Below, piece after piece: positions 16,156 through 24,433 of a stretch of DNA of 64,000 nt (position 1 is the stretch's first letter; each line of letters opens with the position of its first letter). A program made the translations under genes and the position numbers. Below the pieces are notes generated by a model that had not been told where the DNA came from, ran no database searches, and worked only from the letters and a program-made list of their open reading frames with translations. This DNA is from DASSUW01 sp963792385 (GTDB lineage Bacteria > Actinomycetota > Thermoleophilia > Solirubrobacterales > Solirubrobacteraceae), in assembly GCA_963792385.1 (NCBI GenBank), contig CAWBVZ010000012.1:1116001-1180000 (forward strand), written 5' to 3'.

Positions 16156-16986
16156 TCAGGACGGCTTACCGCACACTATCTGCACGGGATGCGTGCGCCC
16201 TTCCTTGATGTTGCGGGCCGAATTGCGCATCTTCTCGGGCGCCGTCGGGCCGATCAGCACGTGCAGGCCGAGCGGCGGCAGCTCACCCCGGCCGGCGAGC
16301 TCCAGCGCGGCCCGGTACGCGGCCAGGTACTTCGGCCCGGTGTCCTCGCACTCGATGTTCACGAACCTGGCGGCGGCGAGGAGCTCGCGGGTCTCCGACG
16401 GCGTGACGAGGAACTCGCCGGTGCCGTCCTCCGACCAGGGCACGGGATGGTGCGGGCTTCCCACGGGGCCGAGGCCGTGCTCGGTGAGCGCGAAGAACCC
16501 GCCGGGCTTCAGAACGCGCCACGCCTCGCCGAAGAAGCGCGGACGGTCGGCGACGTTCATGGTCACGTGCTGCGCATAGGCGCCGTCGAAGGAGTCGTCG
16601 TCGTAGGGCAGCCGCTCGCCGTGCCCCTGCTCGATGAAGACCCTGTCGCCCATGTCGAGCAGCGCGGTCAGCTTGTTCGCCGCCTCGACGAACGGCCCGG
16701 TGATGTCGATCCCGCTGACCTTGCACCCGAAGCGCTGCGCGAAGTAGCGAGCCGGGCCACCGACCCCGGAGCCGATGTCGAGCAGGTGGTCGCCGGGCTT
16801 GACAGGCAGCCGATCCGCGAGGTCGATGGTGGCCGGGAACCCACGTGCGTGGAAGTGGTCGACCGGCGCCAGCTCCTCAACGGTCAACGAGTCCAGAGAC
16901 TTCGACGCTCGCTCCAGCGCCGAAACGATAAGACCATAAACGTCCCGGTCGGCCCAGTGCTCCGCGATCGAGGTTTCCGGAGGCAT
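16156..16986 (-). CDS. SAM-dependent methyltransferase (class I)
   Basis: The product has 276 residues from ATG 16986 (MPPETS); an ATG three codons upstream is also possible. Motif I is LLDIGSGVGGPARYFAQRFG (about residues 66-85), the acidic strand-end VSGIDIT follows, then GERLPYDDDSFDGAYAQHV and WRVLKPGGFFALTEHGLG. The order and GVGGPAR glycine loop resemble sarcosine/dimethylglycine and sterol-type small-molecule methyltransferases. The substrate is unknown. It is the last gene before the right end of the element, so probably cargo. Confidence 0.85.
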   Translation of the reverse strand: MPPETSIAEHWADRDVYGLIVSALERASKSLDSLTVEELAPVDHFHARGFPATIDLADRLPVKPGDHLLDIGSGVGGPARYFAQRFGCKVSGIDITGPFVEAANKLTALLDMGDRVFIEQGHGERLPYDDDSFDGAYAQHVTMNVADRPRFFGEAWRVLKPGGFFALTEHGLGPVGSPHHPVPWSEDGTGEFLVTPSETRELLAAARFVNIECEDTGPKYLAAYRAALELAGRGELPPLGLHVLIGPTAPEKMRNSARNIKEGRTHPVQIVCGKPS

Positions 16987-17119
16987 GCTCGCCAATCTCC
17001 CTTTGCCTGCTGGGGCATCATGCTAGTACGCCCTGTGCGCGGGCGAAGGCCCAGAAGGCGCTGATGCAGCCGCGCATCCGCGTCTGAGCTCAGGGGCAAA
17101 CCGAGGCGTCGCTTCTAAC

Positions 17120-17147
17120 AGGCGGCGGCCTTCGCACGGCCGCCGGA
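17120..17147. terminator. GC-rich hairpin
   Basis: GGCGGCC is mirrored by GGCCGCC around a 7-nt loop, upstream of the methyltransferase gene. There is no T tract. It may be a terminator remnant or a structural element near the right end of the element. Confidence 0.25.
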
Positions 17148-17335
17148 GCAGGGGTATGCATCACGAGAGGAGCGAGCGTCACGTTCGCGCGGACCGGGCT
17201 TATCCGTTAGACGACCACCGGGAGCGCCGGGGGAGAGTCCTGCTGCTTGGCAAAGGAGCAGTCCTGACGCAGCGCGTGGCGGGCCCGCTCGCTGCTGAGT
17301 TGGACGAAAAGCAGAAGCCGGCCGTCCGCCGTCTG

Positions 17336-17356
17336 GGGGTCCAATCTGGGGTCCAA
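17336..17356 (+). repeat. Paired GGGGTCCAA boxes, right end of element
   Basis: GGGGTCCAA lies at 17336-17344 and 17348-17356, with the same orientation and 12-nt period as the pair at 8905-8925. The pair lies 82 nt inside attR. Identical paired boxes at both ends of an integrated element fit recombinase arm sites. Confidence 0.6.
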
Positions 17357-17438
17357 TTTGAGACCAAGTGACCCCAACTGGGCACAACTCATTTAGCTCT
17401 AGAAAGCCAAATTCGCCCCGTCACAACTGCCTGGGACT

Positions 17439-17487
17439 GGCTGGGGGCCGGGCGGTCGCAGGTTCAAAACCTGTCTCCCCGACTAAG
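17439..17487 (+). repeat. attR: tRNA-Pro 3'-half duplicate
   Basis: This 49-nt copy of 8798-8846 has one mismatch. The tRNA's 5' half (acceptor and D-arm) is absent here, so it is not a second functional tRNA. It is followed by its own terminator hairpin, as is the real gene. Confidence 0.85.
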
Positions 17488-17489
17488 GA

Positions 17490-17513
17490 AAAGGCCCGCA
17501 TTTGCGGGCCTTT
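17490..17513 (+). terminator. Terminator hairpin after attR
   Basis: AAAGGCCCGC pairs perfectly with GCGGGCCTTT around ATTT. It occupies the same position relative to the tRNA-like end as the terminator behind the intact tRNA-Pro gene. Confidence 0.7.
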
Positions 17514-17696
17514 GCATCCCTCGGACGCTCACAGTCGCGGGCGAGCTCTCCAACGGTTTGCTGGAAGGCGCAAGCCAGCGGTTCGCGCGCCTAAGTCGAC
17601 GCGGTCTGCTGCGTCGCGCGAACCAAGTAATCATGTCGACTGAACGGCTGAGCTGACCCCTTGCACACGCGCCCGCGGGTGTGAGACGGTCGTCAG

Positions 17697-18239
17697 ATGG
17701 CAGCGCCCGCCGCAGCGACCCGCCCGGTCGCGACGCTCACGCTCGACCTCGCGCTCACCAGCCGCGGGGCTGATGTAACGCCGCGGCAAGACCTCGTCAC
17801 CGGCGTCAAGCATCACGACGACGCGCTGCGGAGGCTGCGGACGCAGCTCGACGAAGCCGCCTCCGATGCCTTCGAGTGCGAGGGTGGTTTCGCCGTCGAC
17901 GATCTCCGCTTCAGGGACCCGAAGCCCGGCCGCCTGACCGCCATCCTCTCGGTCGCGACGAACGCGGAGCGCCTCGAGGCGGGCCGGTTCGCCCTCGGGG
18001 TCACCGGGTTGAGCGACGCATCGCGGAGGCCGCTCCAGACGTTCCTGAGCGAGATCGACGACTCGCCCGTCGAGGTTGAGGTGACCGGGTCGTTCGTCGA
18101 GCGTGCCGAGCCTGGACCCGCCGCCGAGGAACCGCCGCCGTCGCTCACGCGTGACGAGCAGAGCCTCGCGCGGTGGATTTGCGGAGTGGCCTTCGTCGCC
18201 ATCGCGCTGTTCGTCATCATCGTTCTCGCGGTGTCGTGA
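17697..18239 (+). CDS. Tail-anchored protein of unknown function
   Basis: The 180-residue product has a soluble N-terminal domain of about 140 residues, rich in alternating strand patterns (LTLDLALTSRG, FAVDDLRFRDPKPGRLTAIL, VEVEVTGSFVE). A single C-terminal membrane helix follows (WICGVAFVAIALFVIIVLAV, residues 159-178), so the domain should face the cytosol. I do not recognise the family. Its stop overlaps the next start as GTGA, which indicates an operon with the three-TM protein. Confidence 0.65.
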   Translation: MAAPAAATRPVATLTLDLALTSRGADVTPRQDLVTGVKHHDDALRRLRTQLDEAASDAFECEGGFAVDDLRFRDPKPGRLTAILSVATNAERLEAGRFALGVTGLSDASRRPLQTFLSEIDDSPVEVEVTGSFVERAEPGPAAEEPPPSLTRDEQSLARWICGVAFVAIALFVIIVLAVS

Positions 18240-19351
18240 CCGTGGCGAACGGCGCCAACAGCCCGCAGACGGCCGCCGGCCAGCTCGACTTGGCATCGAT
18301 TCTCACTGCGGCGGGTTCGCTGTTCGCATTCATCGGAGGGGTGTCGCTGACCGGAACGATCGGGCGCATCGTCCGCAACGATCCGGTGCCTCTCACCTTC
18401 GCCGTGGTGTTCGTCCTCCTAGGCACCGCGCTGCTCGTGGCCGCCGGGCTCAAGTCGACCGGCAAGTTCCCCGGCGTCGTGTTCTCGATCGTCGGCCTCA
18501 ACCTCACCCTCGGCAGCTTCATCATCGTCGGCGCGCTCGCGGTCAGGTCCGGCCACCATCGCGAGCGCCCATCGATCTCTGCCGCGCTCGACGAGACCGG
18601 GCGGAACGTCAAGGGGAAGGTGACCGTCGCGACCCTCAACTCGAGCGCACGCGTCGTCGCGGTTGTGCAGGGCGTGACGGAGAACGCGGCCGGAGACGTT
18701 CAGGACGCGCGCGTGATCGGACGGTCCGACGTGGGGCCGAACGACGAGGGCAAGGTGGACCTTGACGTTACGACGCGCGTGCCCGCCGGGCGCTATGACG
18801 CCGTGCGGATCGCCGCGTGGACCGTCGACGCCGACAAGGCAGGGACCGCGAAGGCGAGCCAAGGGGCCGAGCTGGCGTGCAAGGTGAAAGACGAGCCGAA
18901 GCCTGAGGACACCGCGACGTCGGCAGGCAAGGGCTGCGTGCGACTGCCGATCTCGCCCGTACCGGCCGGTCCAAGCCTGCAGGCGCAGTGGGTTGACGCG
19001 ACGAGCAATCAGATCGCGGTCGACGTGTTGGGGAGCAACGCCGCGGCACCGCTGTCCGGCGCCGACGGCGCCGGTTCGCGCGTCGCGGTCGTGGTGAAGC
19101 GCCGCAACGCCGGCCAGCGCTACTACCTCTTCTATCGAGCGATCCTCACGCCCGATGCCGACGGCACGTTCAAGAGCAAGTTCAAGGTCCTTGTCGCTCC
19201 GAGCGTGCGCCGCATCTGCATCGCGGCGATGTACCTGGCCAAAGACCAGTCGCCCAGTGTGCGCTGCAGCGGCTCACTCAAGGACTTCAAGCCGAAGCAG
19301 GCCGTCGTCCAGTTGACACGCCCGAAGCCGCCGGCCAAGGACGCCGGCTGA
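18236..19351 (+). CDS. Three-TM protein with long C-terminal domain, unknown function
   Basis: The product has about 371 residues using the GTG at 18236, which overlaps the previous stop as GTGA; GTG 18242 is an alternative. Three membrane helices lie at about residues 16-40, 55-75 and 80-105. A roughly 260-residue C-terminal part follows, made of two immunoglobulin-like or beta-rich segments (GRNVKGKVTVATLNSSARVV and SRVAVVVKRRNAGQRYYLFY) and several Cys residues, probably exported. I do not recognise the family. The translational coupling suggests it works with the tail-anchored protein. Confidence 0.65.
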   Translation: MTVANGANSPQTAAGQLDLASILTAAGSLFAFIGGVSLTGTIGRIVRNDPVPLTFAVVFVLLGTALLVAAGLKSTGKFPGVVFSIVGLNLTLGSFIIVGALAVRSGHHRERPSISAALDETGRNVKGKVTVATLNSSARVVAVVQGVTENAAGDVQDARVIGRSDVGPNDEGKVDLDVTTRVPAGRYDAVRIAAWTVDADKAGTAKASQGAELACKVKDEPKPEDTATSAGKGCVRLPISPVPAGPSLQAQWVDATSNQIAVDVLGSNAAAPLSGADGAGSRVAVVVKRRNAGQRYYLFYRAILTPDADGTFKSKFKVLVAPSVRRICIAAMYLAKDQSPSVRCSGSLKDFKPKQAVVQLTRPKPPAKDAG

Positions 19352-19392
19352 TCCTGTCGCCTTCGGGCGGCCGAGTGGGCGGGACTCCTCGG

Positions 19393-19784
19393 TCACGCGG
19401 CGGTGAACTCGTACGTCCCGGAGCTGACTTCGGCGATCCAGGCGCCGTCCCTGAGCCAGAGCCGGTCGACGCCAGGTGCTGTGGCGGCGTCCGCGCCGCT
19501 CTCGGTGACGTCACCGTCGCCCAGCAGGACCACGGTTGCGGTGACGTTCGCTGGCACTTCGACCGTCAGGTGGAAGCCGTCGTCGGTTCGCCGCCACGCG
19601 CTGCGGCTCGTCCGCGGACGGACTCGGAGGCCTCCGCGCGTTGGAGTCGTGCGGGCGTGGGGAGAAGGTCCATGTGCAGCGCCAGCAGGTACGCCGTCTG
19701 CGTATCCCGGCGTGTTTTCCGATGGCGGCACCACCCGACCGCCGGGGACGACCGAGATCCGCCAGGTTGGCAACGTCCGCGCAT
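19393..19784 (-). pseudogene. Decayed alpha-L-rhamnosidase (GH78) fragment
   Basis: Two pieces of the GH78 C-terminal region survive on the minus strand in different frames. TQTAYLLALHMDLLP (around 19670-19720) matches the catalytic-barrel end of the family. FHLTVEVPANVTATVVLL followed by VSSGTYEFTA (about 19393-19590) matches its C-terminal beta domain. The stretch normally between them is mostly missing and the frame changes, so the gene is deleted and frameshifted. Nothing of the N-terminal two thirds is seen in the window. Confidence 0.6.
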
Positions 19785-20057
19785 CCGTCGGCGCTGATCA
19801 GGATCTATGACGACAAGGAGCAGCGGAGCCGTAGTGCTCGCGCCGACGGCTTCCCACTTGAGAACGTGTCGCCACGACGTTGGTTAGCCCGAACCAATCC
19901 TCGGGCGGCTTGACCGCCGTGGAACGATCGCCGTGCATCTCCAGCCGCTCTGGGATATCCCGCGCGCCGCCCGCCGACGCCGCTGAAGTGAGATTTCTGA
20001 GCCCGCACACGCGATCGCACACGGCGCGCCTCAAACCGTGCTGCGTCGCCAAATGTG

Positions 20058-20106
20058 TCCTGTCTCCCCGATGAAAAACAGAAAAGGCCTGCAAATACAG
20101 CCTTTT
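20058..20106 (+). repeat. tRNA-Pro-3'-end-like remnant with terminator (copy C)
   Basis: TCCTGTCTCCCCGA at 20058-20071 is identical to the last 14 nt of tRNA-Pro. It is followed, like the real gene, by a terminator hairpin (AAAAGGC-CTG mirrored by CAG-CCTTTT, 20082-20106). The next bases also resemble those behind the tRNA-Pro terminator (TAAGATCG here, TAGGATCG there). No other part of a tRNA is present. Confidence 0.65.
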
Positions 20107-20216
20107 CCGCGTCTAAGATCGTTTCACGATCGGTCTTGTCCTCTGGCATCACCGACCGATGGCGACGCGACACTCGGGCTGCTGCTTTGCATGACGACAA
20201 GCGACAGTGCGCCCGT

Positions 20217-20310
20217 CCGAAACACGCGCCTTCGCGGCCGGCGGCGAGGACCGAAGCAAGTCCGACACACGAACCGTCCCGAGCGCGCTGGAGCGCGCCG
20301 TTGAACCTGG
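20217..20310 (+). repeat. Dispersed intergenic repeat, copy D
   Basis: The copy begins CCGAAACACGCGCC, has a GC-rich hairpin-like centre, then ACCGAAGCAAGTCCG, and ends GAGCGCGCCGTTGAACCTGG. It lacks the CTCCCCGA tail and terminator seen in other copies. It lies directly upstream of the LuxR-ATPase gene at 20350. Upstream similarity (AAGCGACAG) to the copy near 33528 extends it slightly. Confidence 0.7.
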
Positions 20311-20349
20311 AAGCTTGAGCGCCGCCGCGCGCTGCAGGAGAATTGCTCT

Positions 20350-23310
20350 GTGTCGCGCCGGGTGTCGAGTCCGGAGTTGGTCGGTCGCGCGGATGCGCTG
20401 TCTGCACTCGAAGCGGCGCTTGACCGGGCCGCCGCGGAGGAGCCGGGTCTGGCCGTGCTGCTCGGGGAGGCCGGTGTTGGAAAGACACGGTTGGCACGCG
20501 AGCTCGCGCGTCGCTCCACCGGGTCCCTGGTTCTTTGGGGCGACTGCGTGTCCGTCGGTGCCGGCGAGCTGCCGTACGGGCCTGTTGTTGCGGCGCTGCG
20601 AGGGCTTACGCAGGACTTGGACGAAGGTCAGCTCGAGCGGGCTCTCGGCCCGGGGCGCCGTGAGCTCGTACGCCTCTTGCCCGAGCTTGGCGACGCACCC
20701 GCGGACGAGGCCACGCCGGCGTCGCAGACACGGCTGTTCGAGCTGGTGCTCGGCCTGTTCCACCGCCTCGGGCAACAAGCGCCGGTGCTCCTGGTCATCG
20801 AGGACGTGCATTGGGCGGATCGCTCGACGTGGGACCTCCTTGACTTCGTCGTGCGCAACTTGCGGCGCGAGCGGTTGCTGCTCGTCGCCACGTATCGCAC
20901 TGACGAGCTTGCGCCCGGTCATCAGATCGCGCGCCCGATGGTTGAGCTCCTGCGCGTCGAGCGCGCGGAGCACATCGAGCTCGAGCGGCTCTCGCGCGCG
21001 GAGCTCGCCCTACAGCTCAGCGGGATCCTCGGATACGAGCCCGACCAAGCGTTCACTGACCGCATCTACGAGCGCAGCGGTGGCAACCCGTTCTTCACAG
21101 AGGAGCTCCTGACGGCCGGCGATGGCGACGCCCTGCCCGAGACACTGCGCGCGACGCTGCTGGCCAGAGTCGGTGACCTCAGTCCGGCCGCGAGCCGGGT
21201 GCGGGCCATCGCCGCCGTAGCGGGCCGTGAGATCGGGTACGACGCTCTAGACCGCATCGAGGGTCTCGACGACCGCGAGTTGACGGCGGCCCTGCACGAG
21301 CTCGTCGACTCCGGTGTGTTCGTGTGCAACGTCGGGACTCACGACTACGACTTTCGGCACGCCCTGATGCGAGAGGCGACGTACGCCGAGCTTCTCCCCC
21401 GCGAGCGCGAGTGGTTGCACCGCTCGCTCGCGACCGCTCTGGCCGATGCGACGCCAAATGAGGAGCGCAGCGCGACGCAGTGGGCCGAGCTCGCGCATCA
21501 TCGACAGGCCGCAGGAGACAGTCAGGGCGCGCTCGAGGCGTCGGTGGCGGCCGGGCTCGCAGCCGAGCGCGTGTATGCCTTCGCCGAGGCGCGGCGGCAG
21601 TACGAGCGAGCCGAGAGCCTCTGGCCGCGTGTCCCGGACGCGGCTCGTACGGCGGGCATCGACGAGGCCGAGCTGCTGCGCCGGCTGGCGGAGGTCACGG
21701 GGCTCGCCGGCGATGTCGACCGCGCGGTCGCGGCGGCACAGCGGGCGTTGACGCGTCTCGATCCTTCGCGCGACTCCGTGCGCGTCGCGGACCTGCACAC
21801 TCGAATCGGCCGCTGGGAACGCCGCCTCGACGCCTCGCTCACGGCGCTGGACCAGGCACTCGACCTCCTGCCGGACACGCCGTCCCTGGAGCGTGCCACG
21901 ACGCTCGTGAGCAAGGCGGGCGCTCTCAACGCCTGGTGCCGCCCGTTCGACGCTCGCGAGCATGCTTCCGCGGCGCTGGCCATGGCCCGCCAGGTAGGAG
22001 CGCGGTCGGAAGAAGCACGAGCCGGCATGGTTCTTGGATGCGTTCGCGCGTATCTCGGGGATCCCGCGGGCGGTGTCGCGCTGCTGCGAGAGGCGTACCG
22101 ATTGTCGGCCGATCTTGGGACGCCGGAAGATCTGGGCGGCATCGCCAACAACTTCGCGGACGCACTGGTGATGACGGGTCGCATCGAGGAGGCGCTCGAG
22201 GTCTACCTCGAGGGACACGAGGAGATGTGTCGCGTCGGACTGCGCGCCTTCCATGGCGCCTTCCTCGAGATCGGCGCCGCAGAGTGCCTGCTCCGCCTCG
22301 GCCGTTGGGACGAGGCGGACCGCTGGACGGTGCCGCTCCTGGCCCAGCTCCCCGCGGACCCGGATACCGAGATCTACCTCCGGGCTGTTTGTGCCCTGCT
22401 CGACACGCGCCGCGGCGCGCTGGAGGCGGCGACGGTGCACGTCGCGCGTGGCGTCGAACTGCTGGACGCCAACGTCTCGCGTGACGCAATACTCATAACC
22501 AGCGTCGCACGCGCCGAGCACGCGCTCACGTCCGGCCCGGCCGTGACCGCGCGGGAGACGGTGGCTGAGGCACGAACACGGCTGACGCCGCAGCCTGGAG
22601 GCCTGCTGTTCTATCCGCCTCTGCTCTCGCTCGGCCTACGCGCCGAGGCCGGTATCGCCGAGCGAGCACGATCGACCGGCGATCCGGACGGCGTGCTTGC
22701 CGCACACGAGATCGCGGCCGAACTGCTCGAGGCGCTGCTGTCGTGCGAATTTCTCGAGCCGAGGGATGCACCGGCGCCGCCAGAGGTCCTCGCCCATCAC
22801 GCCGCCGGCCGGGCCGAGTTCGCCCGGCTCGAGGGAACGCCGGACCCCGAGCTGTGGGAGCACGCTGCGGACCAGTGGACCGCACTCGGCATGCCCTTCG
22901 AGGCCGCGTACGCGAACTGGCGAGCCGCCGAGGGGAGCCTTTCCGCCGGGCGCGACCGGGCGTGCGCCCAGCGCCGGCTGCGCGCCGCGCACGGCGCAGC
23001 CGCGGCGCTCGGAGCTGCCGTTCTGCTGGGGGAGATCGAAGCGCTCGCTCGCCGGGCGCGAATAGATGCCGGTGGCGCGACGACGGATCGAAGGGCTGCG
23101 GAGGCGCCGGCCGGACTGACAGCGCGCGAGCTCACGGTTCTGCAGCTGATGTCTGCGGGCCGCACGAATCGCGAGATCGCGGATGAGCTCTTCCTCAGCC
23201 GGCGGACGGTCGATATGCACGTCCGCCACATCCTGGCGAAGCTGAACGCGGCAAATCGAGTCGAGGCGGCCGGCATAGCGCATCGGCTCGGGCTCGTCGC
23301 GCCCGCCTGA
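20350..23310 (+). CDS. LuxR-family regulator with N-terminal AAA-type ATPase (LAL type)
   Basis: The product has 986 residues. Walker A GEAGVGKTRL spans about residues 39-48 and the Walker B-like LLVIEDVHWADRS about 147-159, in the STAND/AAA layout. A long alpha-helical TPR-like middle follows. A C-terminal LuxR helix-turn-helix (LTARELTVLQLMSAGRTNRE, then IADELFLSRRTVDMHVRHIL) fills about residues 922-984. Such proteins bind ATP and an inducer before activating transcription; the inducer is unknown. The GTG start at 20350 lies 17 codons before Walker-region homology and fits the family. No target gene is adjacent. Confidence 0.88.
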   Translation: MSRRVSSPELVGRADALSALEAALDRAAAEEPGLAVLLGEAGVGKTRLARELARRSTGSLVLWGDCVSVGAGELPYGPVVAALRGLTQDLDEGQLERALGPGRRELVRLLPELGDAPADEATPASQTRLFELVLGLFHRLGQQAPVLLVIEDVHWADRSTWDLLDFVVRNLRRERLLLVATYRTDELAPGHQIARPMVELLRVERAEHIELERLSRAELALQLSGILGYEPDQAFTDRIYERSGGNPFFTEELLTAGDGDALPETLRATLLARVGDLSPAASRVRAIAAVAGREIGYDALDRIEGLDDRELTAALHELVDSGVFVCNVGTHDYDFRHALMREATYAELLPREREWLHRSLATALADATPNEERSATQWAELAHHRQAAGDSQGALEASVAAGLAAERVYAFAEARRQYERAESLWPRVPDAARTAGIDEAELLRRLAEVTGLAGDVDRAVAAAQRALTRLDPSRDSVRVADLHTRIGRWERRLDASLTALDQALDLLPDTPSLERATTLVSKAGALNAWCRPFDAREHASAALAMARQVGARSEEARAGMVLGCVRAYLGDPAGGVALLREAYRLSADLGTPEDLGGIANNFADALVMTGRIEEALEVYLEGHEEMCRVGLRAFHGAFLEIGAAECLLRLGRWDEADRWTVPLLAQLPADPDTEIYLRAVCALLDTRRGALEAATVHVARGVELLDANVSRDAILITSVARAEHALTSGPAVTARETVAEARTRLTPQPGGLLFYPPLLSLGLRAEAGIAERARSTGDPDGVLAAHEIAAELLEALLSCEFLEPRDAPAPPEVLAHHAAGRAEFARLEGTPDPELWEHAADQWTALGMPFEAAYANWRAAEGSLSAGRDRACAQRRLRAAHGAAAALGAAVLLGEIEALARRARIDAGGATTDRRAAEAPAGLTARELTVLQLMSAGRTNREIADELFLSRRTVDMHVRHILAKLNAANRVEAAGIAHRLGLVAPA

Positions 23311-23388
23311 AAATACGGCACCTTCGGCCACGGTAATACGGCAAGGTTGCCGCTGTGGCACCAGCCTCCGCGGCGTACGGTCGCCGCT

Positions 23389-23574
23389 ATGGACTCCCGC
23401 ATCCACCAGATCATCGTCCAGGCCGGGGTCGCACGCGACCTCCAGGTTGCCGCGGACGCCCGCGCCGCCGGCGAGGTACGGAGTGACGGACCATGGGCGC
23501 GCCTGACCGGGGCACACGTCGCATCCCGACGCCGACACCGACGGTGGACGCTGACAGCCCGCTCCACGCCATGA
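23389..23574 (+). CDS. Possible small protein, 61 aa
   Basis: The product begins MDSRIHQIIVQAGVARDLQV with an amphipathic helical N terminus and ends in an Arg-rich tail. It follows the LuxR-ATPase gene by 78 nt on the same strand. Its stop overlaps the ATG of the next small frame as ATGA, an arrangement used by many real gene pairs in this window. No family is recognised. Confidence 0.4.
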   Translation: MDSRIHQIIVQAGVARDLQVAADARAAGEVRSDGPWARLTGAHVASRRRHRRWTLTARSTP

Positions 23575-23753
23575 CAGGGCGTGCAGACAAGAACACGCCC
23601 GGGCGCTGGGACCGGTTGAGGGAGCGTCGCCGCGAACGCCGCCAGCTGCGAGCGTGGCGCCGCGAGCGTCGGAAGGGGTTCGCGAACGCCTACGACGCCG
23701 TCAATCAGGCGGAGAGCAGCAACTACAGAAGCGGGTTCTTCAAGAAGAACTGA
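23571..23753 (+). CDS. Possible small Arg-rich protein, 60 aa
   Basis: The frame from ATG 23571 gives an extremely basic segment (RLRERRRERRQLRAWRRERR, residues about 14-33). A less biased end follows (GFANAYDAVNQAESSNYRSG, then FFKKN) whose Asn/Tyr/Gln/Phe content looks coding. The start overlaps the preceding stop as ATGA. It could bind nucleic acid; function is unknown. Confidence 0.45.
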   Translation: MTGRADKNTPGRWDRLRERRRERRQLRAWRRERRKGFANAYDAVNQAESSNYRSGFFKKN

Positions 23754-23777
23754 CGCCGACCCGCGCCAGCGCACGCC

Positions 23778-23946
23778 ACGACAGCGCTCAACCGGCTCGC
23801 TGCGGCATCCGAAACACGCGGCTTCGCGGTCGGCGCCGCGAACCGAAGCAAATCCGAAACACGCCCCTTCCGGGGCGCGCTGGAGCGGGCCGTTGAACCC
23901 GTCTCCTCGATCATACGGAAAGGCTGCAAATGCAGGCCTTTCCGCG
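23778..23946 (+). repeat. Dispersed intergenic repeat, copy E (most complete)
   Basis: In order the copy has CGACAGCGCTC, then CGCTGCGGCATCCGAAACACG. Next is a perfect hairpin TTCGCGG/CCGCGAA around TCGGCG (within 23823-23842), then ACCGAAGCAAAT and a second CCGAAACACG (23854-23863). GGAGCGGGCCGTTGAACCCG and GTCTCCTCGA (tRNA-Pro-3'-like) follow, and finally the terminator-like stem GGAAAGGCTGC/GCAGGCCTTTCC at 23917-23943. It lies between the small-ORF pair and the SRPBCC gene. Confidence 0.75.
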
Positions 23947-24002
23947 TTCTGGCTCGACGAAAGAGTGAATTCTGTCTCGCGGCCTCGGACACCGTGGCTG
24001 TC

Positions 24003-24431
24003 CTATGCGGAGATGAGCCGCTGGAGTCTGTCGAAGCTGTCCGTCCAGCCGTCCCGGTGAAGCGCGCGACGCGCCTCGGTCTGAAACAGGCCTTGCGTCA
24101 GGGCCACCTCCGTCACGTCACCGAGATCTCGAAAGGCGAGGGCGACGAGTGTCTCGACGTCGTCGGGGTCGGGGTCCTCCCAGACGAACGTGAAGCCGAG
24201 GCGGGCGGGTGGTTCGACCTCGCGGAACTCTCCGGTCAGAAGGAAGGCGTCGCCCTCGAGCGGCTGCATTTCGATCCGATAGCTGCCTCCGACGCGAGGG
24301 CCGAACTCCAAGCACGGGGTGGTGAAGCCCTTCGGCCCCCACCACTTCGCGAGCTCGGCCGGATCGCAGAAAGTCTCGTACACGACCGGACGCGGGGCGC
24401 GGAGAACCCGTCGCAGCGCGAGGGTCAGCAC
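24003..24431 (-). CDS. SRPBCC/AHSA1-like domain protein
   Basis: The product has about 142 residues. It shows the START/SRPBCC signature of the AHSA1 group: YETFCDPAELAKWWGPKGF near residues 13-31, GGSYRIEMQPLEGDAF, and the C-terminal helix HRDGWTDSFDRLQRLI. These domains bind hydrophobic ligands in a beta-helix cavity; the ligand is unknown. The start is either GTG 24431 or TTG 24437, which overlaps the upstream stop as TTGA. Both imply translational coupling to the preceding gene of the SBP56 operon. Confidence 0.8.
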   Translation of the reverse strand: MLTLALRRVLRAPRPVVYETFCDPAELAKWWGPKGFTTPCLEFGPRVGGSYRIEMQPLEGDAFLLTGEFREVEPPARLGFTFVWEDPDPDDVETLVALAFRDLGDVTEVALTQGLFQTEARRALHRDGWTDSFDRLQRLISA

Positions 24432-24433
24432 GC

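Larger units (their letters stand above)
8798..17487. mobile_element. Integrated mobilisable element at tRNA-Pro(GGG)
   Basis: The boundaries are the two 49-nt att repeats. Inside, in order, are a tyrosine integrase (frameshifted), an HNH-type protein, a YaaC-family protein (minus strand), a MobF relaxase-helicase, a coiled-coil membrane protein and a methyltransferase (both minus strand). Paired GGGGTCCAA boxes lie just inside both ends. There is a relaxase but no coupling protein or type IV secretion genes, so it would depend on another element for transfer. The frameshifted integrase suggests it may be stranded. Confidence 0.8.

Noticed and set aside
17180..17240. tRNA-like stretch on the minus strand (GTCGTCTAACGGATAAG)
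   Set aside because: The D-arm-like segment is suggestive, but I cannot build an acceptor stem, anticodon stem and T-arm around it. At most it is a degenerate remnant.
23654..23896. Open frames reading through the dispersed repeats
   Set aside because: Similar peptides (GIRNTRLRGRR type, or RVSDLLRF on the other strand) recur only because the DNA repeat recurs; starts and ends are inconsistent.
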